Source: Gemmatimonadota bacterium (GTDB lineage Bacteria > ARS69). Taken from it: a stretch of DNA of 13,143 bases. The position numbers and the translations under genes are program-made. Location of the stretch: positions 1-13,143 of the forward strand of contig JAGQIB010000331.1 of NCBI GenBank assembly GCA_020431545.1, given 5' to 3'. The notes beneath the pieces were generated by a model that was not told the DNA's origin, ran no database searches, and saw only the letters and a program-made list of their open reading frames with translations. Of the stretch, positions 7,549-13,143 are shown piece after piece. Within the stretch, counting starts at the first letter, position 1. Every line of letters starts with the position of its first letter.

Positions 7549-8697
7549 CTACCCGGCCACCGAGAACCAGTCCCGGAACGCGCTCATCCCGAGCGATTCC
7601 AGAACGGCTCCCGTCAGCAGCGCGAGAACCAGGATCACCTTCGCCCAGTCGGCCGCGCGCAACGTCGACAGGAGCGACGGATCGCGGGACAGATAGGCGC
7701 TGGCCGCGAAGAACTCTTCGCCGATCAACGTGTAGTCGCAGGCGGCGATGAAGAAGGGGAGCTGCGTGACCTCGGCCGTGCCGGCGATCTGGATCGAGCC
7801 GGCGGCGAACCCGGTCTCCGCGAAGATGAGGCTCTCCGCAAAGAAGCGTCCGAGGTAGAAGTTCGCGGCGGGCCGATCGCGCAGGATGATCCCGTTCACA
7901 CCGGCGCAGTACGCGAACTGCTCGTTCGAGATGTAGCGAATGCCGTCGGGACGGTACGCATCGGGGCGACCGGCGGCGGTGCAGCCGGTGCGCACGACCT
8001 CGTCCGCCACGGCGAGGACGAACGGCGTCCGCGTGGGCACCGTCAGCGGCACCTCGTAGTTCGCGGTCTTCTCCGCCACGCGCTCGAGGATCAGCATCGC
8101 CGCGATCGTCTGGATGTCCTGGACCTCCTCGATGCCGGGAACGTACAGCACCGGTCGTCCCATCTCCGTCGCGCGGCCGATCGCCTCGTCCATCGCGTCG
8201 ACCGGCGCCAGTCGACGGATGTAGAAGTGGGACGTGCCCTGGTTGGCGCGCCAGATGTTGTAGAACAGCAGGCCCGTGAAGACGCCGAGCATCACGAGCA
8301 CGTTGAGGCGCCCCCGGTGGAAGAACTGCGGGAGCGCCATGATCGGATCGGTCGACACGACCGCGAGCGAGGCGCCGCTCGCGTCCTCGAGGGTCACCTG
8401 GTACGAGACCGGCGTGCGGTCCGGCGGCCCCTCCTGCCCCGAGGAGCCATCCACCACGTGCGCCTGGCTCGCGGGAACGACCGCGATCTCGGTGACCACT
8501 CCGCTCGCGTCGACTCGCTCGAGGCGCACGCTGGCGTCGGCCGGAGTATCGGCCGACGTTTCCCACGTGACGGTCACGGAGCGACCGCCGTCGTTCGGGG
8601 TGTCCTTCGCGGTGACGTCGGAGAGCGACGCGGCAGTCGCACTGCCCGCCGCGACGAGCACCGAGCAAGCGGCGGCGACGGCCGCTCCGCGGATCAC
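7549..8697 (-). CDS. Signal-peptide / Fn3-like / two-helix membrane protein (possibly DUF6754 family)
   Basis: The 382-residue product begins with a signal peptide (MIRGAAVAAACSVLVAAG, cleavage probably near SATA-AS at residues 19-24). A beta-rich segment at about 25-115 with DTPNDGGRSVTVTWETS and VSYQVTLED resembles a fibronectin type III domain. A membrane helix follows at about 130-149 (LNVLVMLGVFTGLLFYNIW), then a roughly 200-residue domain, and a C-terminal helix at about 353-371. With a cleaved signal, topology would put the Fn3-like part outside and the large domain in the cytoplasm. That domain contains MGRPVLYVPGIEEVQDIQTI, TPFVLAVADEVVRTGC and GVNGIILRDRPAANFYLG. I associate this pattern with proteins annotated DUF6754, from memory. 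The start is a GTG at 8697, one base after the upstream stop and at the signal peptide; an upstream in-frame ATG would lie inside the neighbouring gene. Function unknown. Confidence 0.85.
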   Translation of the reverse strand: MIRGAAVAAACSVLVAAGSATAASLSDVTAKDTPNDGGRSVTVTWETSADTPADASVRLERVDASGVVTEIAVVPASQAHVVDGSSGQEGPPDRTPVSYQVTLEDASGASLAVVSTDPIMALPQFFHRGRLNVLVMLGVFTGLLFYNIWRANQGTSHFYIRRLAPVDAMDEAIGRATEMGRPVLYVPGIEEVQDIQTIAAMLILERVAEKTANYEVPLTVPTRTPFVLAVADEVVRTGCTAAGRPDAYRPDGIRYISNEQFAYCAGVNGIILRDRPAANFYLGRFFAESLIFAETGFAAGSIQIAGTAEVTQLPFFIAACDYTLIGEEFFAASAYLSRDPSLLSTLRAADWAKVILVLALLTGAVLESLGMSAFRDWFSVAG

Positions 8698-8698
8698 G

Positions 8699-9826
8699 TC
8701 AGCTCTCGATGATCTCGACGTTCGCGCGCGGCAGCAGATGGCGCGCCCCGCCCTCGTCGAGATCCACCCAGAGCACACGCACCATCGTCTCCGAGGGCAG
8801 CCGGTGCAGAGGCGACGGAAGCTCCGAGACCGTTCCGAGCGCCCCGAAGTGCGGCTCCCGGATGATGCGGACGCGGGTGCCCGGCGCGAGACCGCCGGCC
8901 ACGACCGACGCCGCCGGCCCGCCCTCGGCCCGCTGCTCGAGCGGCACCACGACCTCCGGCCGGATCACGCCGGCACGGATCTGCGTGGCGCCGTTCATCG
9001 AGGCCTTCCGACCCTCGCGCGATTTCAGGAGCTCGTACGTCGTGAGCGCCATCGGGATGCGACCGAAGCCTTCGGTGATGACCACCGTCACGCCCTTCTC
9101 CTCGGTACCCGTGATCGCCACCCCGATGTCGTAGCCGAGGAAGTCCTTGATCGTGGAGTCGTCGATGCCTCCGGCGACCACGCCCTTCACGCCACAGGAC
9201 ACGGCCTTCTCGAGCGCGGCCGACGTCACGAGCGAGCCGCCCACCACGATCTTGCCTTCGTGCTCCGGCAGGATCGACGAGGCATCGAGCACCTCCTCCG
9301 GCGATTTCGCGATCATGTGGATGTCGCCGAACGTCTCGCCGCCGATTCCGAAGATGCCCTGGACGAACGAGCCGTGCGTCTCCACCACGACGCCTTCCTC
9401 GGCGCGGACCTCGACGACCTCGCCGTCGACGTAGCCGTGCACCTCCACGGGAATCGGCGGCTCGCGGAGCAGAACCTGTCCCGTCACCTCGGACACGCTC
9501 TCCACCACTCCCTTGACCGACGATTTCGCCACGGACTTGAACAGACCGAACATCGACGAACTGCGCGCGATCGGCTCGTCCACGTCGACCGGATCGCCGA
9601 TCTTCTTGACCATCTTCGAGGGCACCTCGTCCGGCAGGACGGAGAGCACGTTCGCCACGTTCACGGAATGCACGTTGCCCGGGAGCTCCGTCCGCGCGAC
9701 GACCTGCTCGGCCTTCACGTGGTCGCCCTTCTGGACCATCACCTCGCCCTTGAGCGGCAGGATCCGTTCCTTCTGCAGCGCGGCGAGCGCCGTCACGCGG
9801 AGTCCGGGGGTATAGGCGTGAGCCAT
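8699..9826 (-). CDS. Uncharacterised soluble protein with barrel-sandwich-like N-terminus and KOW-like C-terminus
   Basis: A 375-residue protein without a signal peptide or membrane helix, so probably cytosolic. Residues 21-60 (LPLKGEVMVQKGDHVKAEQV, then PGNVHSVNV) look like a biotinyl/lipoyl-type barrel-sandwich hybrid half, similar in style to the RnfC N-terminus but lacking any cluster-binding cysteines. A further glycine- and valine-rich beta segment spans about 112-170 (VTGQVLLREPPIPVEVHGYV, FVQGIFGIGGETFGDIHM). Residues 185-290 form an alpha/beta region (GKIVVGGSLVTSAALEKAVS, GVKGVVAGGIDDSTIKDFLG, TVVITEGFGRIPM). Residues 314-375 (APGTRVRIIREPHFGALGTV, ending LLPRANVEIIES) resemble a KOW/SH3-like module. 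The ATG at 9826 has a very strong ribosome-binding site; the in-frame extension upstream overlaps glmL and is rejected. It lies between glmL and the membrane genes, suggesting an adaptor (inference). Confidence 0.88.
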   Translation of the reverse strand: MAHAYTPGLRVTALAALQKERILPLKGEVMVQKGDHVKAEQVVARTELPGNVHSVNVANVLSVLPDEVPSKMVKKIGDPVDVDEPIARSSSMFGLFKSVAKSSVKGVVESVSEVTGQVLLREPPIPVEVHGYVDGEVVEVRAEEGVVVETHGSFVQGIFGIGGETFGDIHMIAKSPEEVLDASSILPEHEGKIVVGGSLVTSAALEKAVSCGVKGVVAGGIDDSTIKDFLGYDIGVAITGTEEKGVTVVITEGFGRIPMALTTYELLKSREGRKASMNGATQIRAGVIRPEVVVPLEQRAEGGPAASVVAGGLAPGTRVRIIREPHFGALGTVSELPSPLHRLPSETMVRVLWVDLDEGGARHLLPRANVEIIES

Positions 9827-9832
9827 TCGCTT

Positions 9833-9840
9833 CTCCTCCT
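9833..9840 (-). promoter_or_regulatory. Strong ribosome-binding site
   Basis: Reads AGGAGGAG on the minus strand, 6 bases before the ATG at 9826, in the 17-base gap after glmL. It is the strongest such site in the window and settles the start of the barrel-sandwich protein. Confidence 0.8.
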
Positions 9841-9843
9841 CGG

Positions 9844-11679
9844 CTAGCCGACCGGCTGCGCTTCGGGCTCGGGGTAGGCGTCGAGCGCGTGGGTCCACGC
9901 GCGAATCAGATCGACACGGTTCGGGTCGGCCGGATCGAGAGCGATCGGGCGGCCGCGGCCGTCGAGAATCAGGCCCACGACGCCGCCGTGGAGCTCCCGC
10001 TCCACCGTCTTGCCGGGACCGGCCCCCACGTCGCAGCCCTTGGCCGGCGTGATCTTCGCGCGGACGGACTCTCCGGCCTCGAGCGGGATGAGCTGCAAGT
10101 CACCGAACAGGATCTCGTGGCGCTCGCTGCCGCCGGTGGACTTCGTGTACTCCACCGTCATGAACGACTTGCCGGGCTTCACCTGACCGCGCGGCGCCAC
10201 GCAGGTGCCGAGCCAGATCAGGCAATCCTTCTCGAACACCTCGGTCGCGGCCGCCGGGTGGACCTCCGCGAGCACTCCGAGCTGCGGCATCATGAAGATC
10301 GAGTCCACCGCGAGGCGGGTCACGCCTTCCGGCAGGAACGCGTCCACCAGCATCATCGCGGACTGGTTCCGTCGCGGCGCGTGCGAGAGCACGCCGCCGG
10401 ATCCGATCAGCAGATCGAGCGCCATCATGTCCACGATCGTGGCGTCCGAGCCCGTCTGCTCGAACGTGTCCGACACGGTGCGCTCGCGCTGCACGCCGCG
10501 GAGGCCGACGGCCATCGCCTTGTGCTGCTCGAACGCGAGACGCAGCGCCTCGCGCGCCAGCGCCTGCTCCACCATCAGCTCCTCCAGCGAGTGGGGAATC
10601 GTGGTGGGGCGGATCATCTTGTTGCGGATGCGGTTGCGGAGGTCCTTCTCGTCCATGGAGAACGGGACCCAGCGCATCACGTTCGGAACGCCCGCTTCCG
10701 TCAGCACGTTCGAGATCGAGTAGCTCATGCCGAGGTTCGCGGACACCGTGCGGTTGAACGTCTCGCCGAACACGGAGAAGACGTCGGTAGTGGCGCCGCC
10801 GATGTCCACGCCGAGCACGTCGAGTCCGTGCTGCTTCGCGATGGTCTGGATGATGTTCCCCACCGCGCCCGGGGTCGGCATGATCGGAACCCCCACCCAC
10901 TCCATCAGCTTCCGGTAGCCGGGCGCCTGCGCCATCACGTGTTCCATGAACAGATCGTGGATCTTGTCGCGCGCCGGGCCGAGATTCTCGCGTTCCATCA
11001 CCGGACGCAGGTTCGGCACGACGGAGAGATCCGTCTTCGCGGCGAGCGCCTTCTCGATCTGATCCGAGGCCTTGTTGTTGCCGGCGTAGATCACCGGCAG
11101 CTTGTAGCTGCTGCCGAGACGCGGCCGCGGGTCGGCGGCCTCGATGATCTCCGCGAGCTTCACGACGTGCTCGACCGCGCCGCCGTCGATGCCCCCGGAC
11201 AGCAGGATCATGTCCGGTCGCAGGTGACGGATGCGCCGGATCTGCTCGTGGGGACGGCGGCCGTCGTTCGAGGCGAGCGCGTCCATCACGATCGCGCCGG
11301 CACCGAGCGCGGCGCGCTCGGCGCTCTCGGCCGTCATCGTCTTGACGACGCCGGCCACGACCATCTGGAGACCGCCGCCGGCCGACGACGTGGAGACGTA
11401 GAGATCCACGCCGACACCGTCGTCGCGGGTCGGCGTCACGATCCGGGAACCTTCGAGGAACTTGCGACCGGCGAGTTCCTCGACTTCCTCGATGGCGTTC
11501 AGCACGCCCTTCGTCACGTCCTCGAACGGAGCCTCGACGGTCGTCGGCGCCTCACCGCGCACGATCAGGCGGAACTCGCCCTCGCGCCACTCGATGAGGA
11601 TCGCCTTCGTCGTCGTGCTGCCGCAGTCGGTCGCCAGAATCGACTTGATCTTGGATGGATCGAGCGGCGTTTCGGACAT
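9844..11679 (-). CDS. glmL: GlmL/MutL-family ASKHA ATPase (glutamate mutase L-like), long form
   Basis: Member of the GlmL (glutamate mutase L, Pfam MutL) family, unrelated to DNA mismatch repair MutL. These are ASKHA-fold ATPases, and GlmL is the presumed reactivating or accessory factor of B12-dependent methylaspartate mutase. Visible signatures: phosphate-1 loop DCGSTTTK at residues 18-25, STSSAGGGLQMVVAG at 96-110, TAESAERAALGAGAIVMDAL at 116-135, LLSGGIDGGAVEHVVKLAEI at about 159-178, and phosphate-2/adenosine-type LGVDIGGATTDV at 289-300. The 611-residue length exceeds the roughly 450 residues usual for GlmL. The extra C-terminal part includes WLGTCVAPRGQVKPGKSF and HGGVVGLILDGRGRP, which look like an additional beta domain. 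No mutase (GlmE/GlmS) gene lies in the window; instead the unknown envelope genes follow. The ATG at 11679 has an AGGAAGGG ribosome-binding site. The product may power or remodel the neighbouring complex instead of a mutase (inference). Confidence 0.92.
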   Translation of the reverse strand: MSETPLDPSKIKSILATDCGSTTTKAILIEWREGEFRLIVRGEAPTTVEAPFEDVTKGVLNAIEEVEELAGRKFLEGSRIVTPTRDDGVGVDLYVSTSSAGGGLQMVVAGVVKTMTAESAERAALGAGAIVMDALASNDGRRPHEQIRRIRHLRPDMILLSGGIDGGAVEHVVKLAEIIEAADPRPRLGSSYKLPVIYAGNNKASDQIEKALAAKTDLSVVPNLRPVMERENLGPARDKIHDLFMEHVMAQAPGYRKLMEWVGVPIMPTPGAVGNIIQTIAKQHGLDVLGVDIGGATTDVFSVFGETFNRTVSANLGMSYSISNVLTEAGVPNVMRWVPFSMDEKDLRNRIRNKMIRPTTIPHSLEELMVEQALAREALRLAFEQHKAMAVGLRGVQRERTVSDTFEQTGSDATIVDMMALDLLIGSGGVLSHAPRRNQSAMMLVDAFLPEGVTRLAVDSIFMMPQLGVLAEVHPAAATEVFEKDCLIWLGTCVAPRGQVKPGKSFMTVEYTKSTGGSERHEILFGDLQLIPLEAGESVRAKITPAKGCDVGAGPGKTVERELHGGVVGLILDGRGRPIALDPADPNRVDLIRAWTHALDAYPEPEAQPVG

Positions 11680-11685
11680 CGGGTT

Positions 11686-11693
11686 CCCTTCCT
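11686..11693 (-). promoter_or_regulatory. Ribosome-binding site of glmL
   Basis: Reads AGGAAGGG on the minus strand, 6 bases before the ATG at 11679, in the 49-base gap upstream of glmL. Confidence 0.65.
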
Positions 11694-11702
11694 GGTTGAG
11701 AC

Positions 11703-11721
11703 TCGCGGCGCCAGGCCGCGA
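11703..11721 (-). other. Perfect stem-loop between the small soluble-protein gene and glmL
   Basis: A 7-base-pair perfect stem (TCGCGGC pairing with GCCGCGA) encloses a 5-base loop in the widest intergenic gap of the window, just upstream of the glmL ribosome-binding site. No T-tract follows it on the minus strand, so it is not an intrinsic terminator. It could be an mRNA-processing or stability element separating the upstream genes from the glmL block, or chance in GC-rich DNA. Confidence 0.35.
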
Positions 11722-11728
11722 TGCGACG

Positions 11729-12103
11729 TTACCCCTTGGTGGCGGATCGCGCGTCGTCCTCCGCGCGTTCGATCCGCCGGATCAACTCCTCGATCGTCTC
11801 CCGGCGCTCGAGCATCTTCGCGAACTGATCGAGTTCCTTCGCGTTGAACACCGTGTGCACGATCGGCGAGAGAAAGTGCAGGAACTGGCTGCCGACGAAC
11901 GACAGCGGCTTCGACGATTCCAGCATGAAGATGGCGGGCACCGACATCCCCCACCGGACGACCGCCTGGGCGGTCCGGTCGAGGAGCCGGTCGTCGTCCT
12001 CGGAGAGGAAGTCGTGCGCGGGCTCACCGCCCACGCGGAACGTCCCCCCTGATTCCTCACCGATGCCCGGTTCGGGCTTCCGGCCCCACCATTGCTTCCA
12101 CAT
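11729..12103 (-). CDS. Small soluble protein of unknown function
   Basis: A 124-residue product with a variable-looking N-terminus (MWKQWWGRKPEPGIGEE, residues 1-17) and a conserved-looking core at about 35-115. The core contains DDRLLDRTAQAVVRWGMSVP, AIFMLESSKPLSFVGSQFLH and FLSPIVHTVFNAKELDQFAK, then a charged helix (MLERRETIEELIRRIERAED). No signal peptide; the moderately hydrophobic SFVGSQFLHFLSPIVHTVF stretch could be a membrane-associated helix rather than a span. The pattern recalls small hypothetical proteins carrying an AIFxLES-KPLxFxGSQ motif, but I cannot name the family. The ATG at 12103 lies 47 bases inside the preceding gene in a different frame, with an AGAGG-type ribosome-binding site. 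No clear later alternative start is evident in the overlap. Placed between gcvPB and glmL, so probably co-transcribed. Confidence 0.75.
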   Translation of the reverse strand: MWKQWWGRKPEPGIGEESGGTFRVGGEPAHDFLSEDDDRLLDRTAQAVVRWGMSVPAIFMLESSKPLSFVGSQFLHFLSPIVHTVFNAKELDQFAKMLERRETIEELIRRIERAEDDARSATKG

Positions 12104-12485
12104 ACTTCAAGACCTCTCCCCGGTCTCCCGGGAGCAGCAGCGTCTCGCCGCGAAAAGCGTCGAGCCACGTGGGCCGCTCGAACGGCGACAGCACGAGCTG
12201 TCCGGGCGCCCGCCGGATCCCGCGAAAGTCCGCCCACGGACGACGCTGGGTCCGCCAGGGCCGACCGATCTCGACTCCCTCCGCCGACAGCCGGTACCGG
12301 GTCGGGAAGAAGAACCGGGACGTCGTCACGATCAGCACCGCGGCCGCCATCCCCGTGAGCGCGGCGCTCTCGGTCCAGGACCAGGCGCCGATCACGCTTC
12401 CCGCGATGACCACGGCCGCGAACACGCCCCGCGCGGGCTGCTTCTTCAAGGGCCACATTTCCCACGCGGGTCCCGCCAGACTCAT
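12057..12485 (-). CDS. Small membrane protein, two helices plus PH-like tail
   Basis: A 142-residue product. The N-terminal segment (MSLAGPAWEMWPLKKQPARG) is followed by two closely spaced hydrophobic helices at about 20-36 and 42-60. A polar C-terminal domain from about 65 starts RYRLSAEGVEIGRPWRTQ, then PWADFRGIRRAPGQLVLSPF and AFRGETLLLPGDRGEVLKYV. That layout (two helices, then YxLxxxGVxI, a tryptophan before the next strand and a closing helix) is typical of bacterial PH-like domain membrane proteins, but assignment is by pattern only. The ATG at 12485 overlaps the gcvPB stop (ATGA), with a GAGAGGT ribosome-binding site. Its 3' end overlaps the next gene by 47 bases. A longer in-frame upstream start would lie inside gcvPB and is rejected. 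Function unknown; possibly a membrane-associated accessory. Confidence 0.75.
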   Translation of the reverse strand: MSLAGPAWEMWPLKKQPARGVFAAVVIAGSVIGAWSWTESAALTGMAAAVLIVTTSRFFFPTRYRLSAEGVEIGRPWRTQRRPWADFRGIRRAPGQLVLSPFERPTWLDAFRGETLLLPGDRGEVLKYVEAMVGPEARTGHR

Positions 12486-13143
12486 CCGCAGCGACCTCTC
12501 CAGCACAGGTCCGGGTTGCGGGCCGCGCCCGCTTCGTCCACCCGACCGACCGGGGTCGTGTGCGGGGCGCTCTTCACCACGTCGGGAGCCTCGCGCGCTT
12601 CCCGGGCGATGTCGAGCATCGCTTCCGCAAACCGGTCCAGGGTCTCCACGTTTTCCGATTCCGTGGGCTCGATCATCAAGGCTTCTTCCACGATCAACGG
12701 GAAATAGACCGTGGGTGGGTGGAATCCGAAGTCGAGCAGCCGCTTCGCGATGTCCATGGTCCGGACGCCGAGGGCCTTCTGCCGGGACCCCGAGAGCACG
12801 AACTCGTGCATGCACGCGCGGTCGTGCGGCAGGTGGTACTCGCCCGAGAGGCGCGCGCGCAGGTAGTTCGCGTTCAGCACCGCCGTCTCCGAGATGTCCC
12901 GGAGGCCGTCGCGGCCGTGGTAGAGCAGGTACGCGTACGCGCGCACGAGGATGCCGAAGTTCCCGTACCAGCCATGCATGCGTCCGATCGACTTGGGCCG
13001 ATCGTCGTCCAGGAAGCAGGCGCCATCGTCGCGCCGGCTCGGCAGCGGGGTCGGCAGGTACGGCGCGAGCGCCGCCGACGCCCCGATGGGACCGGCGCCG
13101 GGTCCGCCGCCGCCGTGCGGCGTCGCGAACGTCTTGTGCAGGT
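12482..13143 (-). CDS. gcvPB: Glycine dehydrogenase (decarboxylating) subunit 2, C-terminal part (5' end cut by window)
   Basis: C-terminal 219 residues of the second subunit of the two-subunit glycine cleavage P-protein, which decarboxylates glycine with pyridoxal phosphate and passes the aminomethyl group to the lipoyl H-protein. The visible frame opens with LHKTFATPHGGGGPGAGPIG; the lysine in HKT is the pyridoxal-phosphate lysine and the glycine-rich stretch is diagnostic. Later motifs are RMHGWYGNFGILVRAYAYLL, HEFVLSGSRQKALGVRTMDI and PTVYFPLIVEEALMIEPTES, all typical of GcvPB. The C-terminus (RNPDLCWRGRCG) is close to the normal end. The rest of the gene lies beyond the window. An internal ATG at 12979 is not the start, because the frame stays open to the edge with conserved sequence. 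The next gene starts within its stop codon. Confidence 0.96.
   Translation of the reverse strand, partial: LHKTFATPHGGGGPGAGPIGASAALAPYLPTPLPSRRDDGACFLDDDRPKSIGRMHGWYGNFGILVRAYAYLLYHGRDGLRDISETAVLNANYLRARLSGEYHLPHDRACMHEFVLSGSRQKALGVRTMDIAKRLLDFGFHPPTVYFPLIVEEALMIEPTESENVETLDRFAEAMLDIAREAREAPDVVKSAPHTTPVGRVDEAGAARNPDLCWRGRCG

Noticed and set aside
7549..8778. A longer ATG start for the Fn3-like protein at 8778.
   Set aside because: It lies inside the upstream gene and puts a non-hydrophobic, cysteine-rich stretch before the signal peptide; the GTG at 8697 fits coupling and the signal.
8699..9826. Identification as RnfC or a membrane-fusion protein.
   Set aside because: Only the N-terminal barrel-sandwich style is shared; iron-sulfur cysteine motifs, a signal peptide and an anchor are missing.
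9844..11679. Reading the MutL family name as DNA mismatch repair MutL.
   Set aside because: The ASKHA motifs match glutamate mutase L; there is no GHKL ATPase signature of mismatch-repair MutL.
11703..11721. Intrinsic terminator before glmL.
   Set aside because: The hairpin is perfect but short and is not followed by a T-rich tract in the direction of transcription.
1..13143. CRISPR repeats, tRNA or rRNA genes, insertion sequences, phage or toxin-antitoxin genes.
   Set aside because: Read by eye, the window shows no direct-repeat arrays, transposase motifs or RNA-gene signatures, and coding genes fill nearly all of it.

Overview
GC-rich bacterial chromosome segment in which every supportable gene lies on the minus strand, so transcription runs from position 13143 towards 1. 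Twelve genes are packed with almost no spacing: stop/start overlaps of 1-4 bases (ATGA, GTGA, TGATG) are the rule, the longest gap is 49 bases, and no terminator is recognised. The organism is probably an uncultured high-GC bacterium. The two-subunit glycine decarboxylase and the protein styles fit groups such as Candidatus Eisenbacteria, Gemmatimonadota or a Chloroflexota-like lineage, but I cannot place it firmly.

Layout in transcription order. (1) 13143-12482: the C-terminal part of glycine dehydrogenase (decarboxylating) subunit 2 (gcvPB), cut by the window edge. (2) 12485-12057 and 12103-11729: two small unknown proteins, one a two-helix membrane protein with a PH-like tail and one soluble. 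(3) 11679-9844: a long GlmL/MutL-family ASKHA ATPase, with no glutamate mutase subunit genes in the window. (4) 9826-5370: five uncharacterised genes: a soluble protein with a predicted barrel-sandwich region and a KOW-like C-terminus; a signal-peptide/Fn3-like/two-helix protein (possibly the DUF6754 family); a six-helix membrane protein; a protein with a large extracytoplasmic domain held by two end helices; and a seven-helix membrane protein. (5) 5373-2135: two tandem, divergent family 5 peptide-binding lipoproteins. (6) 2110-1: DppB- and DppC-type permeases, the latter cut by the window edge and carrying an unusual N-terminal extension.

The most interesting part is the block 5370-11679. 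A GlmL-type ATPase, known elsewhere as an accessory of B12-dependent glutamate mutase, is followed in an unbroken coupled array by five genes that look like parts of an envelope complex, and this array runs directly into a peptide/nickel-type ABC importer. The working inference is a membrane machine with a cytosolic ASKHA ATPase, a barrel-sandwich adaptor, membrane proteins and an extracytoplasmic domain, possibly tied to uptake of a solute by the two lipoproteins. This is hypothesis from gene order, not demonstrated function. ABC-transporter ATPase genes are not in the window and might lie beyond position 1.

No stretch over 300 bases lacks a gene. No rRNA, tRNA, CRISPR array, insertion sequence or long repeat was recognised.
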